From Haplomitrium mnioides (taxonomy: Eukaryota; Marchantiophyta; Haplomitriopsida; Calobryales): a DNA stretch of 41,588 nucleotides. Position 1 is the stretch's first letter. Every line of letters begins with the position of its first letter. Shown here piece by piece: positions 13,101-25,483 of this stretch. The DNA is taken from the NCBI GenBank assembly GCA_049999725.1, contig JBNGIS010033157.1:1-41588 (forward strand), in the 5' to 3' direction. The notes under the pieces were generated by a model, which searched no databases, was not told where the DNA came from, and saw nothing but the letters and a program-made list of their open reading frames with translations. The translations under genes and the position numbers were made by a program.

Positions 13101-15899
13101 ATGACATGGTAGAGAGCAGACATGATATCTCCTAAACAAGTACGACATGGTACAGAAGAGACACCAAGTACAACATGGTATAAAGTAGACACAATATCTC
13201 CTAAACAAGTACAATATGGTATAGACAACACATGATTTCTCCTAAACAAGAATGACATACGACATAGTACATAATAGATATGATATCTCTTAAACAAGTA
13301 CATAATGGTGTAAAGAAGATACAATATCTTCTAAACAAGTATGATATGGTACAGAGAATATCTATTGAACAATTACAACATAGTATATAGAAGACACAAT
13401 ATCTCCCAAACAAGTACGACATGGTACAGATGAGACATGATATATGTATTGAGGAGACATATTGTACTGAGGAGACATGATATCTCTTAAACCATCACTG
13501 TATTGTATAGAGGAGACACAATATCTCTTATATAAGTATGACATGATACAGAGTAGATATGAGATCTTCTAAACAAGTACGACATTGTAAAGAGGAGACA
13601 AGATATCTCCTAAACAAGTACGACATGGTATAGATGAGATATGGTATCTCCTAAATAAGTATAGTATGGTATAGAGGAGACACAAACAAGTACGACATGG
13701 TACAGATGAGACACAATATCTCCTAAACAAGTACAACATGGTACAAATGAAACATGATATCTCCTAAATAAGTACAACATGGTACAAATGAGACATGATA
13801 TCTTCTAAACAAGTACAACATAGTATAGAGAAGACAAAAACACGATATCTTCTAAACAAGTACAACATAAGACACGATATCTTTTAGATAAGTACAACAT
13901 GGTAAATAAGAGACACAATATCTCCTAAACAAGTACGACATGGTACAGATGAGACACGATATCTCTAAACAAGTACAACATAGTACAGAGAAGACATAAA
14001 CACAATATTCTCTAAACAAATACAACATGAGACACGATATCTTCTAAATAAGTACAACATTGTACATAGGAGATACAATATCTCCCAAACAAGTACGACA
14101 TGGTACACATAAGACAAGTACAACATGGTACAAAAGAGACACCAAGTATGATATGCTACACAATAGACACAATATCACATCTTCTATAAAGTACAACGTA
14201 GTATAGAAGAGAGACGATATCTCCTAAACAAGTATGGTATGGTAATAATATCTCTTAAACATATACAATGATATCTCTTAAACTAGTATAATATGGTACA
14301 TAGAAGACTTGATATGACTTGATATGTTAAACATGTACGATATGGTACAAAGGAGATATAATATCTCCTGAACAAGTACAAGTACAAAGGAGACACGATA
14401 TCTCATAAACAAATACGATATGATCCATACTAGACACGATATCTTCTAAACAAATACGATATGATCCATACTAGACACGATATCTTCTAAACAAATACGA
14501 CATGGTACTTAGGAGACACGATATCTTCTAAACAAATACGATATGGTACTTAGGAGACACAATATCTCTTAAACAAGTACGACATGGTATAGAAGAGACA
14601 CCAAGTAAGACATGGTACATAGTAGACATGGTATTTTCTAAACAAGTATGATATGATGACATGGTACAAAGTAGACATAGTATCTTCTAAACAAGTATGA
14701 TATGGTATATGGTATAGATTAGACACTTCTAAACAAGTATTACATGGTACATGGTATAGAAGAGACACTTCTAAAGTATGATATGGTATATGGTATAGAT
14801 GAGACACTTCTAAACAAGTATTACATGATACATGGTATAGAAGAGACACTTCTAAAGAAGTATGACATGGTATAGAGAAGACATCAAGTTGGACATGGTA
14901 CAGAGTAGACACAATATCTTCTAAACAAGTACAACATGGTATACAGGTACGACATGATATAGAGGATATCTTTTAAACTAGTATTACATGATATGATACA
15001 GAGGAGACACAATATCTCCTAAACAAGTACAATATGGTATAGATGAGACATGATATCTCCTAAACAAGTACAACATGGTAAAAAGAAGACACAATGTCTT
15101 CTAAACAAGTACAATATGGTATAGAATAGACATGATATCTCTTAAACAAGTACAGCATGGTACAAACATGATATCTCCTAAACAAGTACAACATGGTACA
15201 AATGAGATACAATATCTTCTAAACAAGTACAACATAGTGTAGAGGAGACATGGTATAGAGTAGACACGATATCTCATAAACAAGTACAATATAGTACAAA
15301 GTAATCACGATTGGTATAGAGGAGTCATGATATCTCTTAAACAATTACAGTTTGGCATAGAGAAGATGCAGGAGTCATGCTATCTCTTAAACAAGTACAG
15401 TTTGGCATAGAGAAAATGCAATATCTACTAAACAAGTACTATATGGTATAGAAGAGACACGATATCTCTTAAACAAGTATGATATGGTATAGAGTAGACA
15501 CTATATTTCTTAAACAAGTACGATATGGTATAGATGAGACATGATATCTCCTAATCAAGTATGACATGGTATAGATGAGACACAATATCTCGTAAACAAG
15601 TACAAAATTGTACACAAGAAACAAGATATCTTGAAACGCGATATTTTTTAAACATATATAACATGGTCTAGAAGAGACACGATATTTCCTAAGCAAGTGC
15701 AACATGATATAGAGGAAACACGATATCTCCTAAACAAGTACGACATGGTATATAAAAGACTTGATATCTCTTAAACAAGTACGATATGGTACAGATGAGG
15801 CACGATATCTCTTAAACAAGTACGAGATGGTATAGAAGAGATATAATATCTCCTGAACAAGTACAATATAGTAACATCCCAAACAAGTACAATATGGTA

Positions 15900-16480
15900 C
15901 ATGTACAGAAGAGACATAATACACGATATCTTTTATCTCCTAAATAAGTACAACATGGTACATAAGAGATATGATACACACGATATCTTTTATCTCCTAA
16001 ACAAGTACAATATGGTACAAAAGAGCCATGATACACGATGTCTTCTATCTCCTAAACAAGTACAATATGGTACAGAAGAGACATGATACACGACATGATA
16101 CACGATGTTTTCTATCTCCTAAACAAGTACAATATGGTACAAAAGAGACATGATGCACGATATCTTCTATCTCCTAAACAAGTACAATATGGTACAGAAG
16201 AGACATGATACACGATGTTTTCTATCTCCTAAACAAGTACAATATAGTACAGAAGAGCCATGATACACGATGTCTTCTATCTCCTAAACAAGTACAATAT
16301 GGTACANNNNNNNNNNTGGTACAGAAGAGACATGATACACGATGTTTTCTATCTCCTAAACAATTACAATATGGTACAAAAGAGACATGATGCACGATAT
16401 CTTCTATCTCCTAAACAAGTACAATATGATACAGAAGAGACATGATACACAGTATCTTCTATCTCCTGTGTATCTTCTAT
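15900..16480. repeat. Higher-order sub-array with ~55-57 bp units
   Basis: Here the basic unit is lengthened by a GATACACGATGTCTTCTAT segment placed before CTCCTAAACAAGTACAATAT. The block recurs about nine times (near 15945, 15996, 16050, 16115, 16170, 16227, 16284, 16350 and 16408) with very few differences. It is much more homogeneous than its surroundings, which implies recent local amplification. Confidence 0.8.
16307..16316. other. Assembly gap (10 N) in the homogeneous sub-array
   Basis: Ten N between two nearly identical copies. It probably marks a scaffold join in DNA too repetitive to resolve, so copies may be missing. Confidence 0.95.
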
Positions 16481-18800
16481 CTCTTAAACAAGTACAATAT
16501 GATACAAAAGAGACACGATATCTCCTAAACAAGTACGACAACAAGTACAATATAGTATAGAAGAGACAGGATATCTCCTAGACAAGTATAGCAAATATAT
16601 CCTAGACAAGTACGACATAGTAAAAAGGAGATATGATGTCTCATAAACAAGTACAATATAGTATAGAGTAGACACAATATTTGCTAAAGAAGTACTAATG
16701 AAAAACTATCTCTTTAACAAGTATGACTTAGTATAGAGATGTCATTACATTTGTTAAACAATTGCGGCAAATATCTCCTAAACAAGTAAGACATAGTACA
16801 AAGGAGATATGATGTCTCATAAAAAAGTAAGACATAGTACAAAGGAGATATGATGTCTCATAAAAAAGTACAAGATAGTACAGAGTAGACACAATATTTT
16901 CTAAACAAGTATTAATGAAAAACTATCTCTTTAACAAGTATGACTTAGTATAGAGATATCATTACATTTGTTAAACAAGTACAACCTGGTAGAGATAGTG
17001 CATATGAGACATGATATCTACTAAACAAGTACAACAACTACATGTGCTAAACAAGTACGATCTTATAAAGAGAAGATATAATATCTACTTAACAAATACA
17101 AATACAAATGAGAAACTATACTTAGTGCAGATGAGACATTATATCCACTAAACAAGTATAAACTCATAAAGAGCATATATAATATCTACTTAACTAGTAC
17201 AAATGAGGAAGCATACTTGCTAAACAAATATGACCTCACATAGAGGAGACACAATATCTCTTAAACAAGTATTAAAGAGAAACTATACCTCTTTGACAAG
17301 TAAAACTTAGTGTAGAGACAATATTACATATATTAAACAAGTACAACCTCTTAGAGAATAGACCCAATATCTACTAAACAAGTACAAAGTAGAAAATATA
17401 ACTACTAAACAAGTATAACCTAGTATATATGTTAAACAAGTATGACTTTGTACAAATGAGACAGATGTCTACTAAACAAGTACAAAGAAGAAACTATATC
17501 TGCTAAACAAATATGATCTTGTATAGATGAGACTTGATTAAAGAAACTACATGTGCTAAAGAAGTACGGCCTTGTACAGAAGAGATATAATATCTACTAA
17601 ATAAGTACCAAGAAGAAACTACATATGGTAAACAAGTAAGACTTGGTAAGAAAAGAGATTATATCTACTAAGCAAGTATGACCTCGTATATAGGAGACAC
17701 TATATCTACTAAAAAGATGCAAATTAGAAACTATATTTACTTAACAAGTATGCCCTTGTAAAAAAAGACACTATCTCTACTAAACAAAAATGAAATAGAA
17801 ACTATTTCTACTAAATAGTCACAATCTTATATAGAGGAGGCATGATACACCTACTAAACAAGTACAACCTTGCAGTGAAGAGACACATTATCTAAATATG
17901 CTAAACAATTATAACCTCAGAAAGAGAGCATACTATATATGTTAAACAAGTATCTAAATTTGCTAAACTGGCATATTATATATGTTAAAAAAGTATCTAA
18001 ATCTACTAAACAAGTATAACATTAGATAGAGAGTACACTATATATGTTAACCAAATATGAGCTCTTATAGATCAGACACTATCTACTAAACAATTATCAA
18101 AACTATATCTTATAAACAAGTATGAACTTTTACAATGCCAAAGAAGAAACTATATCTTCTAAACAAGTGCAATCTCATTCAAAAGAGACAGATATCTACT
18201 ACACAAGTACGAAGAAGAAACTATATATACTAAACAAGTATTACATTGTACAATTGAGACACTATATCTACTAAACAAAACTATATAGGCTAAACAAGTA
18301 CTCCATGGTACAATGAAGACACTATATCTATAAAAAAATATAACCTCATATATGTGAGATATTATATCTTCTAAACAAGTACAAAGTAAAAACTATATCT
18401 AATAGAAAAATACAACCTCATCATCTAAACAAGTACAAAGTAAAATCTATATCTAATAAAAAATACAACCTTGTGTAGAGTAGACATAGTATCTACTAAA
18501 CAAGTACAATATTATACAAATATTATATAATAAACAAGTACATAGAAGAAACTATATATCCTAAATAAGTATGACCTTGTATAAAGGAGACATGATATCT
18601 ACTAAACAAGTACACACAAGAAACTATATGTCTTAAATAAATATGACCTTGAATAAATGAGACATGATATTTACTAAAGCAATACTAAGAAGAAACTATA
18701 TATGCTAAACAAGTACGACATGGTATAAAAGAGATACTATATCGACTTGGTATAAAAGAGACACTATATCTACTAAAACAACTTGGAATAAAAGAAACAC

Positions 18801-19679
18801 TATATCCACCTAAGTAATGTTAACCTAACCCCAATAAAGGGTTATAACACTCCTATTTGGTTGCTATAGGGTTATAACACTCCTATTTGGTTGCTATATT
18901 GTTAGTGTTGCAACCATCATAAATGTTAACATGAAGGTATTGAAGGGATTAGTGTGGCCTCATTAAAACTCCTATGCTTTCTTATGGGAGAAAGAGTGCC
19001 ACCACAAATAAGGTATGATTTAGTGTTGAGTATGCATTAGGATAGGAATGAGAAATTTGGAAAAAAGTGAGTTTGAGTGTGGAAGATCTTATAAATACAA
19101 TGACGATAGTTGACGAAAGCTGGTGCAATAAAGATGATCAATGAGCAATAGAGATGATAATAACAAGTGTTCAAGGTGAGATAGATTGAGACAAGAATTT
19201 ATGACCGTCCTCTCTATCAATTGTAGCAATGTGTGAAAGGCTACTAAGTAATAACTTATCACAACTCTAAATGATTTGAAGTGAAGTTTCAATAGAATGG
19301 AATGGAAGTAGCTTGTAGATTCTTTATATGCAAGACAAGTCATGTTATTGATTGGTGAGAGAGAATTGTGTGGATGAATCTTTGTCAATGTAAGTTGTTG
19401 TTTCTTTTGCTTGAGAAACGATCATAGAGAAAAATGGCATGTTGTTTTATGTGACCTAAATAAAGTTTTATGTGATCTAAATAAAGTCACTGATTGAGGT
19501 ATCATATTGTTGCAATGTGTGCAACAACTACAAAAGAATTAGTTGCTAGCAAATGAAAAATGTCATAGCAGAAACAAGAGGATTTGAGCCTGAAAGTAAA
19601 TTATATATATCCATGGTAGAAGAACCAGTAATTAAATGAAAGAAAGGTGATTTTTTTGAATGCCTTACAATGGTTCAAC
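18801..19679. repeat. Non-coding spacer with a 30 bp tandem duplication; possible copia 3' end
   Basis: GGGTTATAACACTCCTATTT begins two 30 bp copies at 18839-18868 and 18869-18898. The rest holds no recognised gene. Because it lies beyond the RNase H end of the minus-strand copia remnant, a 3' LTR could be here, but there is no second LTR in the window to compare with, so I do not claim one. Confidence 0.6.
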
Positions 19680-19724
19680 TTGTTGTAATAGTTTAGAAAG
19701 TTGTCTTTGACTAACGTTGTAAGA

Positions 19725-20801
19725 ATTATCTTTGTGTAAAGCTGGCAATAGAGGTTTAGTCAGCAAGTTGGCACGGTTATCTTGAGTACGTATCCATTAG
19801 ATTGTAATGTAGTCACCATGTTGCTCATGAGTATAGAAAAATTTAGAAGCAATTTGTTCAAATTAATATGGTTTCCTTTAAAAAGCTTGAGTAATCTAAT
19901 TGACACAAGATCAATTATCTTCATAAATAGTTGTTGGTGTCTGAAGTAAAGGTCTTCCTACAAATGTGTTGATGTAATTGATCAATTTTCTTAGCCAAAT
20001 ACATTGCTGATAGGCTTCATATAGAGCAAGAATTTCAAAGTGATTGGAAGAGGTAGTAGTCGAGATCTGCTTTGCACTCCTCCATGAGATTGCAGTCGTA
20101 CCTTGTAAGAAAACATAGCCAATTTGGGATCTAGAGTCATCAAGATAATATAGGTAACCAACCTTTGCAAAAACATATGGAATATACTTAGGAAAATAAA
20201 GACCCATGTTAATGGTTCCTTGGAGGTAGCGAGAAAGATACATTTGATGTCACACAAGTAAGTTAACCTCAAAAGCTATGTGTGGGTGTGTTTGATTAGC
20301 CACGTATATCACGGCACCAATGGTTGATAAATATAGCTTCTCTGATCTTAAAGTAGTTTCATGTTCTAGCCACTTCCGGAATATGTTCTCATGAAGGTCT
20401 AGAGAATGTAACTCTATTGGAGTGCTTATTGGGTGAGAATATTGCATATTAAATTGTTTGAGAACCTTTTTGGTATAGGTAGATTGTGAGATCAGAACAC
20501 CATCAAGTAAGTAGTTGAACTGTACACCAAGGAAAAAATTAGACTTACTTATATCTTTCATCTCAAAGGTGCTTTTGAGAGTTTTGATCATCAATGATAG
20601 AAGTTTAGGTGTACTGAAAAGATTGATATCATCAACGTAGATACCAATAATGACAAACTCATTATCAAGTTGTTTAATAAAAAGGCAAGAGGCCATGTTA
20701 TCATTGGTAGAACCTAAAGCCAATATTTCAGCTTTAAAATGATTATACCAAAGTTGTACGCTCGGTTTGAGGCCATACAGACACAAAACTTGAACATCCA
20801 A
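19725..20801 (-). pseudogene. copia RT C-terminal part and RNase H
   Basis: The 20801-20250 part carries the RT end: GLKPSVQLWYNHF, a YVDDINLF catalytic motif (both Asp kept), FEMKDISKSNFFLGVQ and the STPIE linker. The RNase H part follows in shifted frames: YLYYLDDSRSQIGYVF (first acidic site), ISWRSAKQ, then NHFEILALYEA (Glu kept). Further left are HISPKFF-like and IRTQDNRANLLTKPLL motifs near 19735-19800. At least two frame changes and several stops interrupt it. The enzyme would copy and degrade element RNA in the virus-like particle. It is inactive here. Confidence 0.85.
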
Positions 20802-21392
20802 ATTATTGGCAGATTTCTTTGTATATGGTATTTTGCTATGTTTGTGGACTGAAAGTCCATTCTTGGTTTCTCTTTGTTGCTATGTAGAAGAAGAGTGACT
20901 ATCCATCTGGCAAGCAATAGGCCACATTAATCTTTGTGATGTGACAGAAAATCTGTCTTTAGTAATTTGTGTAAGACCATATAACAAATATCGATCATGA
21001 GCATAATTTTTCTATATTTGAATATAGAATATGCTTCAAGTAGGGTCTTCATTTAGATTTTTGTGTCCAAAATGTCATATAAGTAGGCTGTAACAAATGC
21101 ATAATCAGTTTATAGATGAGAGTGAAGGTAATCATGCATAGACAAGTAATAGAATTCATGATGGGGGAATAATTTAGGTCATAATCAATGCCACATATTT
21201 GGGAATAACCCTTGGCAACCACGCGGATCTTGTATATGGTGACTTCACCTCTTTCATTCCATTTTCTCACAAAGATGAATCTATAGATAGTGAGATGTGT
21301 GGCATGTGATGCAAGAAAGATTGGTCCAAAAACGTATCTCTTATTAAGAGAATCTAATTGAGAATGAGTGCCAAGTTCCCTCTTAGACCGAT
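20802..21392 (-). pseudogene. copia RT N-terminal part
   Basis: Visible motifs on the minus strand are SKRELGTHSQLDSLNKR, YRFIFVRKWNERGEV, VRVVAKGYSQICGIDY and NYSPIMNSIT, typical of one plant copia group. The frame decays after about 21050 (an expected DVVTAYLYG-like motif is reduced to fragments). The right edge is the gypsy insertion. The first apparent residues of the open frame (MEFVFEFF) come from the inserted LTR, not from the copia. Confidence 0.85.
21388..21392. other. Left target-site duplication of nested gypsy
   Basis: CCGAT directly precedes the LTR start. The partner is CCAAT at 26004-26008, a 4 of 5 match. The single difference is a transition. Removing the insertion and one copy brings the copia coding frame on both sides into register (DDW then SKREL), which supports this as the true integration site. 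Confidence 0.8.
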
Positions 21393-21953
21393 TGTAAAAG
21401 AACTCAAAGACAAATTCCAAATAAGTAATAACCTATAGCGAACTCTAATAAAGTTCTTCAACCAAATTCCAATAAAGCAAGGAAAGCCACTACAAGATAG
21501 CTCTAATAGAGTTATGCAACTCAATGTCTAAGTTAAGACCAAGAGTGCAAGCCAAAGCCAAGCAACCAAAGAGCCAAATCGAATTGAGAGGAACTCCAAA
21601 ATGAGAAGTGTGGCTATGAACCCCTTCTATTTATATAAGAGAATAAGATGTCATCCCCTTTCCTTCACTTACAAGTCACTTCCAAATTCAACCCTAAAAG
21701 TGATCATTTACAAGTCACTTTCAATTTCAACCATAAGAGTAAATCTTATCTTACTTCTCTAAAAGTAACTTTGAAGCCAAGTAATATTATCTCACTTCAA
21801 CTTTAAAAGTAACCTTATACCACTTAACTTAAAAGTAACTTCAAAATCAAGTAAATTTAAAACGATTTCAACCCTAAAAATGACCCTCTATCACTACTTT
21901 CACTCCTCTCTATATTCTTATAGTTAGCACAACATCATGCTTGTACTATAATA
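21393..21953 (-). repeat. 3' LTR of nested gypsy
   Basis: It starts TGTAAAAGAACT and ends CTATAATA on the plus strand (TATTATAG...CTTTTACA in element sense); the expected terminal CA has mutated. It shares long blocks with the other LTR, for example AGAGTTATGCAACTCAA and AAGCCAAAGCCAAGCAACC. On the minus strand a TATATAAATAG box lies at 21637-21627. Confidence 0.92.
21627..21637 (-). promoter_or_regulatory. TATA box in gypsy LTR
   Basis: TATATAAATAG on the minus strand is a consensus plant TATA box in the correct sense to drive the element. The other LTR has the decayed form TTTAAATAG near 25719. A second AT box (TATTTATAAG-like on the minus strand) occurs nearer the U3 start in the copy at 1073-1082. 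Confidence 0.6.
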
Positions 21954-22439
21954 TAATCATCGTCTTCTAATCTATAACGTCCTCGTCATGACCAACAGTT
22001 TCAAATAATCAAATAGACTCTTGAGCATTCTTAAAGTTAGAGCACATCTCCCAAGTAGCATCATAAAGCGGATATTCTTTCTACAAAACTATATATTAAA
22101 CTTGAGTATGTCGTCTATGCTTGAGGACTCATTTAGCCAAAATATGGTCCACCTTATATTCTTCATGATCATAAAGAACAATAGATGAAGGAGGAATTTA
22201 AATACGATTTGGAAAATAAGATGAAATAGAAACAAAAGACTTAAGTCTAGATATACGGAATACAATATGAACCTTCATATAGAGAGGAAGATCAAGTTTG
22301 TTTGCATGGGAGAAATAACTTGAAAATTTGAGAAAGGACCAATCCAAGCTAAAGACAACTTACAAACTTGAGTATCTAAAGACAAAATAGATTTTGAGTA
22401 GAAAGTATAACTTGGCTACCTAAAACATAAGACAAATCA

Positions 22440-23210
22440 CGACTTTGTTTATCTATATATGTTTTTGCCAATTTCGACCAATAACAAGATGGTTTCGAAC
22501 ATCTTGCAAAGAGGAAGATAAATAAGACAAAAAGGTAGAAAAACTTGGAACATTATAAGAGGAAGGAGAAAGCAAACTATCGGGAACAAGAGAATGTTTA
22601 CTTGAATTAAGAAAGAAAAGAGAAAATCTAGTACTTTCTTGTTTAGAGTTGTTGTATGCAAACTTCACAACTGGTAAGAAACTATCCCAATCCGTGTGAA
22701 GAGCATTGATAAAATTATGCTCAAATCACATCCTCTACAGTACAATTCACGAGTTTGGTTTTCCCATCTATTTGAGGATGATAAGTTGTAAAAATAGATA
22801 AATTAGTGCCCAAAAGTGTGAACAACTCTCGCCAAAACCTCCTATTGAATCGTAGATCTCCATTAAATATTAACACTTTTGGCATTCCATGATAATAGAA
22901 GATTGTATCAAAGTAAATATTTTCCAATTGTGGAGCATCAATTGTATCCATTGTCAATGCTAGATGAATATGTTTTGCTTAGCTTGTCCACAAACATTGC
23001 AATTGTAGTAAACCTATGGGATGTGGTTGGAAGTCAAGTGACAATATCCAAACTTACATGTTCTTGATGAGCGGTAGGAATTGGTAGTGGTTGAAAAAGG
23101 CTAGCTGGTTTTTGATTTGAAGCCTTGTTTTGTTGACAACTTTCACAAGAACAAACAAAGCCTCAAACATCTTGAGCTAGGTTTGGCCACCACCAAGTGC
23201 GTTAAAGAAA
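22440..23210 (-). pseudogene. gypsy integrase
   Basis: Minus-strand motifs in order are a degraded zinc-binding segment (SCESCQQNKASNQKP near 23130), LPIPTAHQEHVSLDIV, MFVDKLSK, then YHGMPKVLIFNGDLRF and YHPQIDGKT (22721-22957), and FAYNNSKQESTRFS with VPDSLLSP (22449-22668). In the core, the usual SDRD is FNGD. Stops occur roughly every 20-60 codons. It would have joined element DNA to the chromosome; it is dead. I see no intact chromodomain after it. Confidence 0.85.
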
Positions 23211-24110
23211 CTCCATAGTCTTGTCTACCCTAAGATGCCAAGAGATTACAATGTCATGTGCTTCTTGTAAACAAGCCAATCAAAGCACATCATCTTGAGG
23301 AATATATATTTGATTTCCTTGATAAAGAATATCATCCTGAATGGAAAAGATATGACAGTCATTATCTTTGACCACCATGCATGCCCTAACAAGATTAAAG
23401 AAGGCATCTTCCTACAACTTTTCTCAAAAATCATCATTGGTTGTTTCATCAAGATGTAATATACTAACATTTGCAACCTCCAATATATTTAGTCGATGAT
23501 TCGGTCTTTGTGGCAATACATCATGAATGGTGTGGAACCTTCTTGGCTTGTACTCCAACTTGATATCAAAGAGTTGTTATCCGTATACACTTTATATTCT
23601 AGAAAAGTCACATGTTGCTTCCACTTAGACTCACACTTAGACTTCTTGCAATAAAACTTCCAATTGTGTAGTCTTTGCAATACTTCCTTGAGATGAGCAT
23701 AATGCTTATCTTTATTTTTACTAAAGATAATGATATTTTCCAAAAACACCAACACTAAATTATCTAGCAACCCATCAAAAACTCAATACATTTGATCCAT
23801 GAATATTGTTGGGGCATTAATAAGATCAAATGTAAGAACCTTCCCTTCAAAATGCCCATACCTTGTGCAAAAAGTTGTCTTTGGCACATCACTTGGCTTG
23901 ATTGGAATTTGCCAATAGCCACATAAAATATCCAACTTAGAAAAGAATCCCGCACTACTCAATTGATCTAACAAATCTTCAACATGAGGTAGAGGATAGA
24001 CATTCTTCACTATTTGATTGTTAAAGCCTTGATAATATATACAAGTACTAAAGCCACCATCTTTCTTTGGTACAAAGAATACCAAAGCTCCCTAAAGCAA
24101 AGTACTATGT
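23211..24110 (-). pseudogene. gypsy reverse transcriptase / RNase H
   Basis: RT landmarks on the minus strand are FVPKKDGGFSTCIYYQGFN, VKNVYPLPHVEDLLDQL, FSKLDILCGYWQIPI, YGHFEGKVLTF and NAPTIFMDQM (24085-23783). After a frame change come LVLVFLENIIIFSKN and LQRLHNWKFYCKKSKC. The catalytic FLDD has become FLEN, so both Asp are lost. RNase H is only traceable in fragments (23476-23246). Overall match is to chromovirus-type pol and resembles, but is not identical to, the RT at 3-853. Confidence 0.85.
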
Positions 24111-24196
24111 TGAATAAAATCTTTCTAAAGAAGGTATGTCAAGTTATTTCAAAGCTACTCTAATTCTTATGGTGATAATCGATATATAGTTTGATT

Positions 24197-24811
24197 TTAA
24201 TGAGCACTTCTTGATATCAACTCAATCGGAAAACGCATTCCTTGATCATTTGGTAACCTCTTTGGCGAATCCTTTAGAAAAACATCCACAAAATCTTTCA
24301 AAATATCATCCATCATTGAGGTAGGCTCAAATTTGCCTCCCTCTTTACTCAAGTCCAAGATGGGCTTGATGCAAACAATAAAGACAGACAACTCTTGCTC
24401 CACTGAATTAAGATGCTGAATTGATCTGGGCTTCTTTGCCAATGGTATCGAACACCACAAAAAATATTTCTTACCTTGCAAGATAACTTTAATTTGACGG
24501 TTTGCCCAATCAAATTAGGTGGATTGATCTTCAAGCCAAGAAAACCCTAAAATGATGTTATATTATATAGGTACACTAATAAATTGCATAGATTCCATGA
24601 ACTCTTTTTCAATCCTTAGAAGGAATGACTTTTGAGAGTGAAACAAGTCATGCTTTTGGTCATTGGCCATAATGACAAGACTCTCTTTGACATACATAAA
24701 TTTTGCTTTGATTATCTTAGAAAAACATAATGACATAAAATTTTCAGAACTTCCACTATCTACCAACATTCTACAATAGTGCTTCTCAATCATACCATTA
24801 AGATGGAACAA
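24197..24811 (-). pseudogene. gypsy aspartic protease region
   Basis: CRMLVDSGSSENFMS (about 24780-24735) is the retroviral-type protease active site with the DSG triad kept. The following VKESLVIMANDQKHD and the linker to RT (LKDFVDVFLKDSPKRLPND near 24310-24250, the segment before RT in gypsy polyproteins) are readable across two frame changes. It would cut the gag-pol polyprotein. There is no Met start, as expected within a polyprotein. Confidence 0.85.
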
Positions 24812-24899
24812 TGTACTTTGAATTCTTGTTGAGATTTTAATTTCATTGAGGCTTGTGAAGTTTTGAGTACGTTATTCAAATGGTTGAGGATGGGACCTA

Positions 24900-25470
24900 G
24901 CTTCTATAATAGTAAGTAATGAGTCATGTACATTGCTTCTTCCAATTGAGCACAATCTCTTATTGTCACTTCCATTCTTGTATAAGGCTTCAATCTCCAA
25001 ATAAAGCGGTCTAGTGCTTCTTCTTCTCTTATATCAAGAATTTGCATAATTGTATCTTCAAAATGTGTAACATAGCTTCTCATTGTACCAAACTGCCTCA
25101 ATTCTACCAATCGATCTCTTGCTACTTTTGAAGCATTTACAACCCTAAACTTTGAAGTCATCGCTTCTTTGAATTCACACCAAGAAATAATAGGAGCAAC
25201 AAATCCACATTGGTTGACTATTTTTGTTAATGTTTGTAGCTTCGAAATATTGCTCACAATCGAATATAAAGCTCTCAAATGCACTAGAAACCATTTTCCC
25301 ATTATATGCTTTTGGCATTGGAAATCGCTTACAACTCTCTTCTTCTTAAAAAATTGCTCTTTCTTTCATTCTCACTTCCAAAATGCATGAAAGATGTTCA
25401 AGTCGTTGTTGCACCACTTGAACCATCTCCTCTTGATTCTCTATGTAGCTCACCGCTAAAAAGAACTATA
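24900..25470 (-). pseudogene. gypsy gag (capsid)
   Basis: The 25302-24904 frame reads WCEFKEAMTSKFRVVNASKV, RDRLVELRQFGTMRSYVTHF and ILDIREEEALDRFIWRLKP, the retrotransposon gag core. No CCHC zinc knuckle was found before the protease; the segment after ~24904 is degraded. It lies between the primer-binding site and protease, as gag should. Confidence 0.85.
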
Positions 25471-25483
25471 GCTTTGATATCAA
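25471..25483 (-). other. Primer-binding site of nested gypsy
   Basis: On the minus strand, directly after the 5' LTR, TTGATATCAAAGC matches the initiator-Met tRNA site TTGGTATCAGAGC at 11 of 13 positions. Both differences are G to A, consistent with deamination on the other strand. Confidence 0.8.

Larger units (their letters stand above)
10133..18800. repeat. Giant degenerate minisatellite, unit ~41 bp, roughly 200 copies
   Basis: The unit contains CCTAAACAAGTAC, then ACATGGTAC, then a purine-rich AGGAGACAC and the palindrome GATATC. The usual step is about 41 bp, with many copies of 30-60 bp. Copies at 10870-16680 are alike, while 10133-10870 and 16680-18800 keep mainly the CTAAACAAGTA core and an ACTATATCT variant, so similarity decays outward on both sides. 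Each unit has two GTAC tetramers and usually GATATC, so it is rich in short palindromes. The plus strand is A-rich. The unit length is not a multiple of three and the translated frames carry only the repeat, so it is not coding. I do not recognise the family. Confidence 0.92.

Noticed and set aside
10871-16675. Many minus-strand open frames with repeated LFRRYRVS or CLGDIVS residues
   Set aside because: They are translations of the ~41 bp minisatellite. The unit is not a multiple of three, the frames overlap on several frames and none reaches 130 residues.
9951-18800. Possible CRISPR array because of regular short repeats
   Set aside because: The whole unit is repetitive with no unique spacers of constant length, there are no cas genes, and the context is a plant chromosome.
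18801-19679. 3' LTR of the old copia element
   Set aside because: The position is right, but with the 5' LTR missing there is no copy to compare, and no clear TG...CA pair or polypurine tract could be fixed.
22449-22668. Chromodomain after the gypsy integrase
   Set aside because: The visible residues belong to the integrase C-terminal part (FAYNNSKQ region); nothing beyond shows chromodomain aromatic residues.
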